Below the pieces are notes generated by a model. The model had not been told where the DNA came from. It worked only from the letters and a program-made list of their open reading frames with translations, and did not search any database. A stretch of DNA of 64,000 nucleotides from Paenibacillus arenilitoris. Lineage in GTDB: Bacteria; Bacillota; Bacilli; Paenibacillales; Paenibacillaceae. Location of the stretch: positions 62,001-126,000 of the forward strand of contig NZ_JACXIY010000001.1 in NCBI RefSeq assembly GCF_014705655.1. Reading direction: 5' to 3'. Within the stretch, counting starts at the first letter, position 1. Every line of letters starts with the position of its first letter. Positions 27,002 through 35,139 of the stretch are shown here, one piece after another. The position numbers were made by a program, and so were the translations under genes.

Positions 27002-27733
27002 TTGTTACTTTACAATACAATAAGCGTGTGGACTGCCGATCAGGTGCAAGCGATGAGAGACGCATTCCAACCTTTGTTCGATGAATATATACGGAAAAAA
27101 GGCTATAATACGGGGACGAATCGAGCGCAAATGCACTTGCCGTTCTTGGAGCCGTTCCACGCGGAGTATGTCGTGGCTAACGCCATTGCGATGCCGGTCA
27201 TCGATCGCGTGCTTGACGACGGAGTCCGCTGCACCTATCTGGCTTCGGATACGGCTTGTCCCGGTTCGGATTATCAGAATGTCCATTCCGACTTGCCGCC
27301 TCTATTCCCCGGTCTCGGGGTTTCGCTTCCCGTGTATAGTCTTGTGTTGAATGTCCCGCTTGTCGACGTGAACGAAGAGAACGGACCGCTGGAAGTCTGG
27401 CCGGGCGGCACGCATCTTAACCCCGATAATACGGAACATACGGCGATCGACGGTGAAATGGTGAAGGCGGCAACCATGATGCATGCCGAGAAAGTGTTCA
27501 TGCCGGCAGGCTCCATCGTCATTCGGGATATTCGAATGTGGCATCGCGGCACGCCGAATCGTACGAACGCCAACCGAACGAACGTGGCATTAATTTATAA
27601 TAAGGATTGGTACGGAGCGGGAGGAGAAATTCATATCCCGCAGGAAACTTACGACGCATTGCCTCCTCGCGTTCGCGAATTGTTCCGTTTTGAGCGAATC
27701 GGTTATGCCGCGAAGATGCCCTGGGAGTGGTAA
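27002..27733 (+). CDS. PhyH-family Fe(II)/2-oxoglutarate dioxygenase, probably 5'-truncated or misassigned start
   Basis: The frame opens at TTG 27002. It shows the 2-His-1-Asp iron triad as H95xD97 in NVHSDLPP and H181 in RMWHRGTPN, with R187 placed to bind 2-oxoglutarate, so the catalytic core is intact. There is no ribosome binding site for the TTG. Homologues usually have some 30 more residues ending in GYV-type strands before a segment like VWTADQVQAMRDAF. Candidate starts are GTG 27026 and ATG 27053, the latter with a weak AGGTG. The gene may be truncated, or may use a start inside. The substrate of this subfamily is unknown. Confidence 0.75.
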   Translation: MLLYNTISVWTADQVQAMRDAFQPLFDEYIRKKGYNTGTNRAQMHLPFLEPFHAEYVVANAIAMPVIDRVLDDGVRCTYLASDTACPGSDYQNVHSDLPPLFPGLGVSLPVYSLVLNVPLVDVNEENGPLEVWPGGTHLNPDNTEHTAIDGEMVKAATMMHAEKVFMPAGSIVIRDIRMWHRGTPNRTNANRTNVALIYNKDWYGAGGEIHIPQETYDALPPRVRELFRFERIGYAAKMPWEW

Positions 27734-27744
27734 CGTCTATTTTG

Positions 27745-27790
27745 AGCGGAGAATTGGCCAGGCCGCGACCTGGCCGGTTCTCCGCTTTTT
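27745..27790 (+). terminator. Rho-independent terminator after the dioxygenase gene
   Basis: A long stem is formed by GCGGAGAA and TTCTCCGC, with an inner GGCCAGG / CCTGGCC, followed by TTTTT. Confidence 0.88.
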
Positions 27791-27804
27791 CATTTTGGGG
27801 ACAG

Positions 27805-27869
27805 GTAAACAAAAGATACACGAGGTAAAGAACCTCCACTAGCAGCTCGAGTTTTCCGCCTTCTATAAT
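27805..27869 (+). promoter_or_regulatory. Copy 1 of a conserved 37-bp operator, with -10 box
   Basis: Positions 27805-27841 carry GTAAACAAAAGATAC, then GTAAA 20 bp after the first GTAAA, then CCTCCACTA. TATAAT follows at 27864, 22 bp downstream. No -35 box is seen, so the element sits where an AraC-type activator would replace it. The same element recurs at 33171 and 42892. It precedes the LplB-type permease gene. Confidence 0.8.
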
Positions 27870-27930
27870 GATTGTATTCGGTACCAATCGGCGCATCGAG
27901 TACCGCTAATCTGGATAGGAGGTCTGGCCA

Positions 27931-28836
27931 TTGAATACGAAAGCGAGCTCGTTCCGGAAAAATCATCAGCTGCACCTCATGTTGATTCCCGGTCTATTAT
28001 TGGTCTTCATCTTCAATTATGCCCCCATCTTCGGCATCGTCATCGCGTTTCAAGATTTTAATCCGATCATCGGGTTCAAGCAAATGCGGTGGAACGGCTT
28101 TGAGAATTTTCAGTATATCTTGTCGCTTCCCGATTTTATGCCGGCTTTGCGAAACACCGTCGTGATCTCCGTCATGAAGATCGTCGCCGGTTTGACCGTG
28201 CCGATCTTGGCGGCGCTGCTGCTCAATGAGGCTCGCAACGTGCTGTTCAAGCGTTCGGTTCAAACGATCATTTATATGCCGCACTTCTTCTCCTGGGTTA
28301 TTCTGGGCGGCATTATTATCGATATTCTGTCTCCGAGCCAAGGGATCGTCAATAAAATGTTGGGCTTGTTCGGCGCGGAGCCGATCGCCTTCCTCTCCAG
28401 CAACGAGTGGTTCCGCCCGATTATGGTCATTACGGATCAGTGGAAGGAATTCGGATTCGGTACGATTATTTATTTGGCCGCCTTGACGGCGATCGATCCC
28501 GGTCTCTATGAAGCCGCTATCGTGGACGGGGCCGGACGATGGCGCCAGACCTGGCATGTGACGCTGCCGGGGATCCGTCCGATCGTCGTGCTGATGGCCA
28601 TTCTCAGTCTCGGAGGCATCCTGAACGGCGGTTTCGATCAGATCTTCAACCTTTACAATCCACTCGTGTACGAAACCGGCGATATTCTGGACACGCTGTT
28701 GTACCGGATCGGGATCGAGGAAGCCCAATATTCCGTCGCGACGGCCATCGGCCTCGTGAAATCGATTGTTTCGTTCATCCTTATCGGTCTCGGTTACTAT
28801 CTGGCGTACAAATTTGCTAATTATCGAATCTTTTAA
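27931..28836 (+). CDS. ABC permease, LplB type, glycan regulon 2
   Basis: The start is TTG 27931, with AGGAGG 7 nt upstream. The 301-residue protein has about six membrane segments and the EAA loop EAAIVDGAGRWRQTWHVTLP. It begins the importer part of regulon 2 and lies 18 bp before its LplC-type partner. The operator at 27805 lies about 90 bp upstream. Confidence 0.91.
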   Translation: MNTKASSFRKNHQLHLMLIPGLLLVFIFNYAPIFGIVIAFQDFNPIIGFKQMRWNGFENFQYILSLPDFMPALRNTVVISVMKIVAGLTVPILAALLLNEARNVLFKRSVQTIIYMPHFFSWVILGGIIIDILSPSQGIVNKMLGLFGAEPIAFLSSNEWFRPIMVITDQWKEFGFGTIIYLAALTAIDPGLYEAAIVDGAGRWRQTWHVTLPGIRPIVVLMAILSLGGILNGGFDQIFNLYNPLVYETGDILDTLLYRIGIEEAQYSVATAIGLVKSIVSFILIGLGYYLAYKFANYRIF

Positions 28837-28854
28837 TAGGGGAGGGGCATCATC

Positions 28855-29742
28855 ATGCATTTGATTTCTCGTCCGTATCGGATGTTTCTCGTGTTCAATT
28901 CCGTTGTGCTTGCCTTCCTTGCGCTGCTTTGTTTGTTTCCGATTATTAACGTGCTGGCCGTTTCCTTCAGTTCAAGCTCAGCGGCGGATGCCGGCGAAGT
29001 GGTGCTGTGGCCTGTCGGCTTCACCCTGAAATCCTACGACTTCGTTCTGCAAGGCGGAGAATTCAACACCGCTTTCCTGTACAGTCTGCTTCGCGTCGCA
29101 CTCGGCGTGCCGATCGGCGCGGTCATCACGATGCTGATCGCGTACCCGTTGTCCAAGGAAAGCCACGCCTTCCCTCAGCGCACGTTATATGTATGGATTT
29201 TCGTATTCACCATGCTGTTTAACGGCGGTCTGATCCCTACTTTTCTCATTATCAAAGAAGTGCAGCTGCTTAACACGATATGGGCGCTCGTATTGCCAGG
29301 CGCCGTATCCGTATTCAACGTGCTGCTCATGTTGAATTTCTTCCGGGGCCTTCCGAAAGAATTGGAGGATGCGAGCCTGATTGACGGCGCCAGCCACTTC
29401 CGAACGTTATGGAGCGTCTACTTGCCGATCTCGCTGCCGAGCCTTGCGACTATCCTTCTGTTCACGCTGGTCGGGCATTGGAATTCCTGGTTCGACGGCA
29501 TGATCTATATGAATCACGTCGACAAATATCCGCTCGCCACCTATTTGCAATCGATTTTGAACCTTACGGCCATACCGCAAACGAACTTGACGCTGGAACA
29601 AGCCATTTTGCTCAAAAGCGTATCGAGCCGTACCGCGCGCGCGGCGCAAATCTTCGTGGCGGCGTTCCCGATTCTGTTGGTCTACCCTTTCTTGCAGAAA
29701 TACTTCGTTAAGGGACTAGTGATCGGAAGCGTTAAAGGATAA
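28855..29742 (+). CDS. ABC permease, LplC type, glycan regulon 2
   Basis: ATG 28855 follows GGGGAGGGG. The 295-residue protein has six membrane segments, the EAA-type loop EDASLIDGASHFRTLWSVYLP and the typical end FVKGLVIGSVKG. It pairs with the LplB-type permease just upstream and is followed 21 bp later by the sensor kinase gene. Confidence 0.91.
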   Translation: MHLISRPYRMFLVFNSVVLAFLALLCLFPIINVLAVSFSSSSAADAGEVVLWPVGFTLKSYDFVLQGGEFNTAFLYSLLRVALGVPIGAVITMLIAYPLSKESHAFPQRTLYVWIFVFTMLFNGGLIPTFLIIKEVQLLNTIWALVLPGAVSVFNVLLMLNFFRGLPKELEDASLIDGASHFRTLWSVYLPISLPSLATILLFTLVGHWNSWFDGMIYMNHVDKYPLATYLQSILNLTAIPQTNLTLEQAILLKSVSSRTARAAQIFVAAFPILLVYPFLQKYFVKGLVIGSVKG

Positions 29743-29763
29743 GATAAGCGTAGGTGATGCCTG

Positions 29764-31497
29764 ATGAGGTCCAAGTGGAATTCCATGATCGTTAAAGTCA
29801 TGATTTCGTTTTTTCTCGTTATTATGCCCTTATACGGATTAAGCGTTTACTATACCTTCAACAGCTCGGACCAAATGCGCGAATCGATCGAGCGCACGAA
29901 CGAATCCGTGCTAAGCTTCCATTTTTCGAGCTTGCAATTCGAATTGAACCGGATGAAAAATTTGGTGGGACAGTTTTCGCAGGACGAGGAGCTCTCCGAC
30001 TTCAGCACGCTGCTGCCCATTATGAACAAATACGATATCAGCCAAAGACTGAATCATATATTAATCAAGCTGGAACAGATGAAATCCAGCAGTCCGTATA
30101 TCAAGGATGTCTTCTACTACTTGCCGGCGCTAGGCAAAGTCGTCTCCGTTACGAATCAAATCTATGACGATCCGGACGAGGAATGGATAGGTCTCATCGA
30201 GAACAGGGGAGAGCTGAAGGGAGCGGTTTCCGAATACAACGGAAATCTATTCCTTCTAGCCGTCTCCCCCTTTATGTTGGGCGCTTCCTCCGAGCCGAAT
30301 TTTATATTGGCGATCCAAATCTCCGTCGAGGAGCTGAACAGACAGCTTGAAAGTTTGCAGGAGGAAAATATGAGCGGCGCGTTCATCGTCTTCGGAAGCG
30401 GCAATCACGTGATCATTTCGGACCGGGACATGCTGGATCACTGGTCCGCTCTGAAGGAGCAGGAGAAAGAAGGCGTTCCCGGGCAGCTTGTCCGAACGAT
30501 AACCGACAAGGAACATTACTACTCCATGCAGGATTCCTACTTTCAATTCGAATTCGTCAGCTACGTGTCGAATGATGTTCTTTACCAATCGATCCGCCGC
30601 TATTCCGGATGGATGTGGGTGCTGTCCATCGCCTCTTGCTTGATTGTCATCGTCTTCTCCGTGTGGATTTACCGCTTGATCCACATGCCCTTGGTCAAGC
30701 TGATCAGAGGCTTCAAAACGCTGGAAAGAGGCAACACCACCCAGGAAATCAGCCATCGGCGAGGGGACGAATTCGGCTATCTGTACGGCCAGTTCAACAA
30801 AACGATAAATCGTCTTCATACGCTGATCGAAGATAATTACGTGCATCGGATTCGAACTCAGGATGCGGAACTCAAGCATCTGCAATCGCAAATCAAGCCG
30901 CATTTCCTGTATAACAGCTTATTTACGATTAAACAAATGGCGGTAATGGAAGATACGGAAGGGATCGAGGAATTTTCGGATTACCTTGGACAATATTTCC
31001 GTTTCGTCACGAAGGACTCGGCAAGCGAAGTCACGCTGAAGCAGGAAATCGAGCATTCCGTCATTTATTTGCGCATTCAGCAAACCCGCTTCTCGAACCG
31101 GATCAAAGTGGAGCTGGAGCCTTTGCCCGAGGCGTTCGAAGCCATTCCGGTTCCCCGCATTCTGTTTCAGCCGATTCTGGAAAACGTATTCGAGCATGGG
31201 CTTAGGCATACCGCATACAAAGGGCTATTGCGGATGACGCATCGAACGGAAGGCAGCGTTCTCATGATCGATGTGGAGGATAACGGACAAATGCTGACGG
31301 ACGAGAAGCTGTCCGAATTGAAGAGTCGACTGGACGTTCCGTCTTCGCTTTGGGAGGATCGGGAAACGACCGGTTTGTTTAACGTCCATCAACGCCTGCG
31401 CATCCATTTCGGCGACGAATACGGACTGCGTCTGGACAGGAGTCTTCTCGGAGGATTGAAGGCGGCCGTGCATATTCCCATTACTCGGAAAGGGTAG
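29764..31497 (+). CDS. YesM-type sensor histidine kinase, glycan regulon 2
   Basis: ATG 29764 follows AGGTGA. The 577-residue protein has membrane segments near 10-30 and 280-305 around an extracellular sensor region of about 250 residues. A HAMP linker and the His_kinase domain follow, with phosphoacceptor H380 in SQIKPHFLYNSL. The ATPase domain has ILENVFEHGL and DVEDNG. It is 6 bp upstream of its regulator gene. Having the kinase and regulator inside the transport operon implies that the operon amplifies its own expression. Confidence 0.92.
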   Translation: MRSKWNSMIVKVMISFFLVIMPLYGLSVYYTFNSSDQMRESIERTNESVLSFHFSSLQFELNRMKNLVGQFSQDEELSDFSTLLPIMNKYDISQRLNHILIKLEQMKSSSPYIKDVFYYLPALGKVVSVTNQIYDDPDEEWIGLIENRGELKGAVSEYNGNLFLLAVSPFMLGASSEPNFILAIQISVEELNRQLESLQEENMSGAFIVFGSGNHVIISDRDMLDHWSALKEQEKEGVPGQLVRTITDKEHYYSMQDSYFQFEFVSYVSNDVLYQSIRRYSGWMWVLSIASCLIVIVFSVWIYRLIHMPLVKLIRGFKTLERGNTTQEISHRRGDEFGYLYGQFNKTINRLHTLIEDNYVHRIRTQDAELKHLQSQIKPHFLYNSLFTIKQMAVMEDTEGIEEFSDYLGQYFRFVTKDSASEVTLKQEIEHSVIYLRIQQTRFSNRIKVELEPLPEAFEAIPVPRILFQPILENVFEHGLRHTAYKGLLRMTHRTEGSVLMIDVEDNGQMLTDEKLSELKSRLDVPSSLWEDRETTGLFNVHQRLRIHFGDEYGLRLDRSLLGGLKAAVHIPITRKG

Positions 31498-31503
31498 ATC
31501 GCC

Positions 31504-33174
31504 ATGTATCGAATGTTGATGGTTGACGATGAACCGATTATTGTAAACGGGTTGAACGAATATTTTATGAAAAAGGGCTTGCATGATGTGGAGGTCGTTC
31601 TCGCTTATTCAGCCGTTGAAGCGATTTCCCGGCTGGATGACTTGAAAATCGATGTCGTGCTCAGCGATATTTGCATGCCCGAAATGGACGGAATGGAGCT
31701 GCTCGGCCATATTGAAACGAGGTGGCCGCGGTGCAAAGTGATCCTGTTGACCGGTCATGACGAATTTGATTACGCGCAGCAAGCCTTGCGCAGCTCATGT
31801 ATTGTGGATTATATCCTGAAAACCGAAGGCATGGATAAAATAGGGGAGGCGGTGGACCGGGCGCTTGCCATGGCGAGAGAGGAATTGTCGGTCTATCATC
31901 AGAAAGAGTGGCTGCAGACGGAGCTTCCCAAGGTGATGTCGCAGCTCCAGCGCCAGCTCCTGCTCGACGTGCTCCGTCGCACGGACATGGAACGGTTTCG
32001 CGGCTTACAGAGTGAATTCGATGCGCTGAAGCTGCCGTTCAAGGCGGATAAACCCGTCATGCTGATCCTGCTCGGCGTCGAGGATTGGGGAAAATACGAG
32101 ACGGTCCATGAACGAAATCTGATGCTATTCGCCATCGGAAACGCCGCCGAAGAATTGCTCGGCGCCAAGACCAAGGTCAAATTCGCGGCGTATGACCATT
32201 CATCGCTAATCGGTTTTGTTCAAAGCCGCGATCCGTTATTCGAGAACGCCCAAACGCTCGCGGAGAAAACGGCAAAATTCACGCACGGAACCTTGGAATC
32301 GGTGCAGCAGGTTTGCAGGGATTTATTGGGGACTCCTCTATCCGCCGCCGCGACGATGCTCATGCACCCCTTTGAAGAGGCGAGCCGGGAGGTGCACGGT
32401 CTGCGGCTCGCCATCTTGAACGGACAAGCCAAAGGCGTGGAGAGGCTGTCGATCGTGGGCTCTCCGCAGCACAAGCCGGAGGAGAGTCCGGACCGTTACA
32501 GCCGGCCGACCGCTCAGTATGCGCTGGGTCAGATCAAGCAAAGCATGCTTGATGGCAACGGCCATGAATGGTCGCGATATTACGCGAAATTCATGGCATT
32601 GTTTCCGCCTGACGGGCCGAGCGATCCGTTCGACCGAATGATGATCCTTCATCATCTTGCGGAAACCTGCGTCATCTGCCTGGAGGAGCTCGGTCTGAAG
32701 GATCGGGCCGTCTCGCAAACCGATTTGCCGCGCATTCTGCAGCTTAACCATACGGTGCCCTGGGAACAAACCTTGGCCTTTTATCAAGCCATATTCGAGT
32801 GGATGCAGCGTACGCGAAGCGAGTATTTAAGCAGGGAAGAGAGCCATTTGATCGGAAGGATCGCTTATTTCGTTCAAAATCATCTGGATTCGGATTTGTC
32901 GCTGTCCCGCATCGCCCGGGAAGTGTCCTTGAATCCTTCCTACTTATCCAGATGGTATAAGCAGACGACGGGCAAAGGGCTATCCGATTATATTCAGGAA
33001 GCGAAGATCGAGAAGAGCAAGGAGCTTCTTCAGACGACGAGCTATAAGGTGCACGAAATTTCCGAGAAACTCGGCTTTACCGATCCGCACTATTTCTTTC
33101 GGTTTTTCAAGAAAGCGATGGGCTGCACGCCGCAGGAATACCGCAACGGAATCGGCCCGGCCAAAAACGAGTAA
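31504..33174 (+). CDS. YesN/AraC-type response regulator, glycan regulon 2
   Basis: The 556-residue protein has a receiver domain with DDE 8-10 and phosphoacceptor D55 in VVLSDICMPEMDG. A long central region (about 130-450) follows, then an AraC-type double helix-turn-helix (about 455-550, IAREVSLNPSYLSRWYKQ and FTDPHYFFRFFKKAMG). It is the best candidate to bind the 37-bp element found at 27805, 33171 and 42892. Its own stop codon lies inside the second copy of that element. Confidence 0.92.
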   Translation: MYRMLMVDDEPIIVNGLNEYFMKKGLHDVEVVLAYSAVEAISRLDDLKIDVVLSDICMPEMDGMELLGHIETRWPRCKVILLTGHDEFDYAQQALRSSCIVDYILKTEGMDKIGEAVDRALAMAREELSVYHQKEWLQTELPKVMSQLQRQLLLDVLRRTDMERFRGLQSEFDALKLPFKADKPVMLILLGVEDWGKYETVHERNLMLFAIGNAAEELLGAKTKVKFAAYDHSSLIGFVQSRDPLFENAQTLAEKTAKFTHGTLESVQQVCRDLLGTPLSAAATMLMHPFEEASREVHGLRLAILNGQAKGVERLSIVGSPQHKPEESPDRYSRPTAQYALGQIKQSMLDGNGHEWSRYYAKFMALFPPDGPSDPFDRMMILHHLAETCVICLEELGLKDRAVSQTDLPRILQLNHTVPWEQTLAFYQAIFEWMQRTRSEYLSREESHLIGRIAYFVQNHLDSDLSLSRIAREVSLNPSYLSRWYKQTTGKGLSDYIQEAKIEKSKELLQTTSYKVHEISEKLGFTDPHYFFRFFKKAMGCTPQEYRNGIGPAKNE

Positions 33175-33234
33175 ATAAAAGATACTGAATGTAAAAAGCG
33201 TCCACTACATGCTTAACTCGTCGGAAACTACAAT
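33171..33234 (+). promoter_or_regulatory. Copy 2 of the conserved 37-bp operator, with -10 box
   Basis: Positions 33171-33207 align without gaps to the copies at 27805 and 42892: GTAAATAAAAGATAC, GTAAA 20 bp after the first, and GTCCACTA. TACAAT follows at 33229, 21 bp downstream. It overlaps the last codons and stop of the regulator gene and would drive the binding-protein gene at 33374. The 33208-33373 stretch is otherwise a leader with no gene. Confidence 0.8.
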
Positions 33235-33373
33235 GAAGTTGTATCAAGGTGAAACGGCTATCGCCATCCTTAAGCGGCGTGGCGCGGTTTCATTCCGAGA
33301 ATTCTAAGATCGGATAAGGTGCAAATCTTATAGATTCTTGGAATTTTATAAAGCGAAGGGGGAAGCCGAAACG

Positions 33374-35053
33374 ATGAAGCGCTTTTTTCAGAATTCTTTT
33401 TTGGTTTTGTGCACGCTGGCGCTTGCGATGACAGCGGCATGCAGCAGCAATGGAGCTTCGAATGCGAATAACCGGAACGATAACGGGGCAAGCCCGGGCG
33501 CGTCGAACTCGTCCGATTCGGGAAACGCTTCCGAGGAAAGCGACGGGCCTTTCGGCAAATACGATCCGCCGATTACGATGCGCGCCACCATGATCGAAAC
33601 GGACTTTCTAAACGAAGGCGATACGGTCGAGGACAACGTATGGACTCGCGGTTATTCGGAAGAGCTCGGGGTCCAGGTCAAATACGACTGGGTCGTGGAC
33701 GGAGCGAACGCCGGCGAAAAAATGAATATTACGCTGGCCAGCGGCGACTTGCCCGACCTGCTGGGCGTCAACCAATCCCAATTCAAACAGCTGCTTGAAG
33801 CCGGGCAATTGGAGGACCTCAGCGAGGTATACGAAAAGTATGCTTCCCCTCAGTTGAAAGAGTTTTACTCTTCGGGCGCGGACGGACTGCTTCCCGCGAG
33901 AAGCGACGACAAGCTTTACGGTCTGACCTATTACAGCGGCTCTTACGACACGTCTCCGATGCTGTGGATCCGGACGGATTGGATGAACAATCTCGGTCTG
34001 AAACCTCCGGCCACCATGGATGAAGCGATCGGTATGATCAAGGCCTTCGCGGAAGAGGATCCCGATCGGAACGGGAAAGACGATACGTACGGCATTCAGC
34101 TGAATAAGGATCTGTTCGGCGGAGGTGATTTCAACCCCGTCGGATTCGCGAACGGCTATCACGCCTATCCCGGCCACTGGTTCAAGGACGACTCCGGCAA
34201 AGCGTCGTACGGAAGCATACTTCCCGAAATGAAGACGGTGCTCGGCAAGCTGCAGGAGATGTACAAAGCCGGTTATATCGACCCTGAATTCGGCACGAAG
34301 GATGTGGCCAAAGCCGGCGAAACCGTCATGTCGGACAAGGTGGGATTGTTCTTCGGCTACATGACTTCGCCCTTCTCGGTATCCGGCATGATCAAGGACG
34401 GCAGCACCGCCGATTGGCTGCCTTATCCGATCCCTTCCGCGGACGACAAGCCGGCACTCGTTCAGAACAATATGTCGTTCGGCAGTATTTATGCAGTCCG
34501 CAAGGGCTATGAGCATCCCGAAGCGCTCATTAAGCTGATGAATTTTGCCGTCGAGAAAATGTTCGGCGAATCTGCGGCGGCCGAGTCCGCTAACTATTTG
34601 GGCTCATCGGGACAAGGCTTTCAGGCTGCTCCCGTAAGACTATTGAAACCGAATAAAAACGTCTTTATCTACCAGAATGTAGTCGCCGCGCTCGAGGCCA
34701 ACGATCCAAGCGCCTTGAATACCGAAGAAAAGAGCTATTTTGACGGCATCACGAAATACCGCGGCGGCGACAAATCGCAATGGTGGTTCGAGCGGATCTT
34801 CGGACCGGACAGCTCGCAGAAGGTCATCCAGCAATACATTGACAATGACGCCATTACGATGAACGAGTGGGTGTATCCGCCGACCGACACGATGGTGTCG
34901 AAGGGCGGAACGCTCGGCAAGCTGGAACTCGAAACGTTCGTCAAAATCATTTACGGCCAAGCGCCGGTGGATGCTTTCGACAAATTCGTCGAAGACTGGA
35001 AGAAGCTTGGCGGCGAAAAAATGATGGAAGAGGTTAATCAAGTTTTGCAATAA
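33374..35053 (+). CDS. Oligosaccharide-binding lipoprotein, first of regulon 2
   Basis: ATG 33374 is preferred for its GGGGGAAG; the frame's first ATG at 33338 has none. The 559-residue protein has a lipoprotein signal with lipobox TAAC, a low-complexity linker, and a binding domain with KYDPPITMR, ASGDLPD and WIRTDWMNNL. It is a close paralogue of the protein at 42996 over its full length, sharing for instance WWFERIFGPDSSQ near the C-terminus. It is followed by a terminator, which may set a higher level for the binding protein than for the enzymes downstream. Confidence 0.88.
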   Translation: MKRFFQNSFLVLCTLALAMTAACSSNGASNANNRNDNGASPGASNSSDSGNASEESDGPFGKYDPPITMRATMIETDFLNEGDTVEDNVWTRGYSEELGVQVKYDWVVDGANAGEKMNITLASGDLPDLLGVNQSQFKQLLEAGQLEDLSEVYEKYASPQLKEFYSSGADGLLPARSDDKLYGLTYYSGSYDTSPMLWIRTDWMNNLGLKPPATMDEAIGMIKAFAEEDPDRNGKDDTYGIQLNKDLFGGGDFNPVGFANGYHAYPGHWFKDDSGKASYGSILPEMKTVLGKLQEMYKAGYIDPEFGTKDVAKAGETVMSDKVGLFFGYMTSPFSVSGMIKDGSTADWLPYPIPSADDKPALVQNNMSFGSIYAVRKGYEHPEALIKLMNFAVEKMFGESAAAESANYLGSSGQGFQAAPVRLLKPNKNVFIYQNVVAALEANDPSALNTEEKSYFDGITKYRGGDKSQWWFERIFGPDSSQKVIQQYIDNDAITMNEWVYPPTDTMVSKGGTLGKLELETFVKIIYGQAPVDAFDKFVEDWKKLGGEKMMEEVNQVLQ

Positions 35054-35076
35054 AAGAAGCGGCAGAAGAATCAGGT

Positions 35077-35118
35077 AAAAGATCTGCGGGAATTCGGTCT
35101 GCGCAGATCTTTTATTTT
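35077..35118 (+). terminator. Terminator or attenuator after the binding-protein gene
   Basis: AAAAGATCTGCG pairs with CGCAGATCTTTT around a 13-nt loop, followed by a short T-rich run. The next gene starts 22 bp later on the same strand with no clear promoter of its own, so partial read-through is likely. Confidence 0.78.
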
Positions 35119-35139
35119 CATAGGAGGTTCACGGGGAAG

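Noticed and set aside
33175..33373. Possible small gene or riboswitch in the leader before the binding protein at 33374
   Set aside because: No start with a ribosome binding site and no strong nested stems. The operator and -10 box explain the conserved part.
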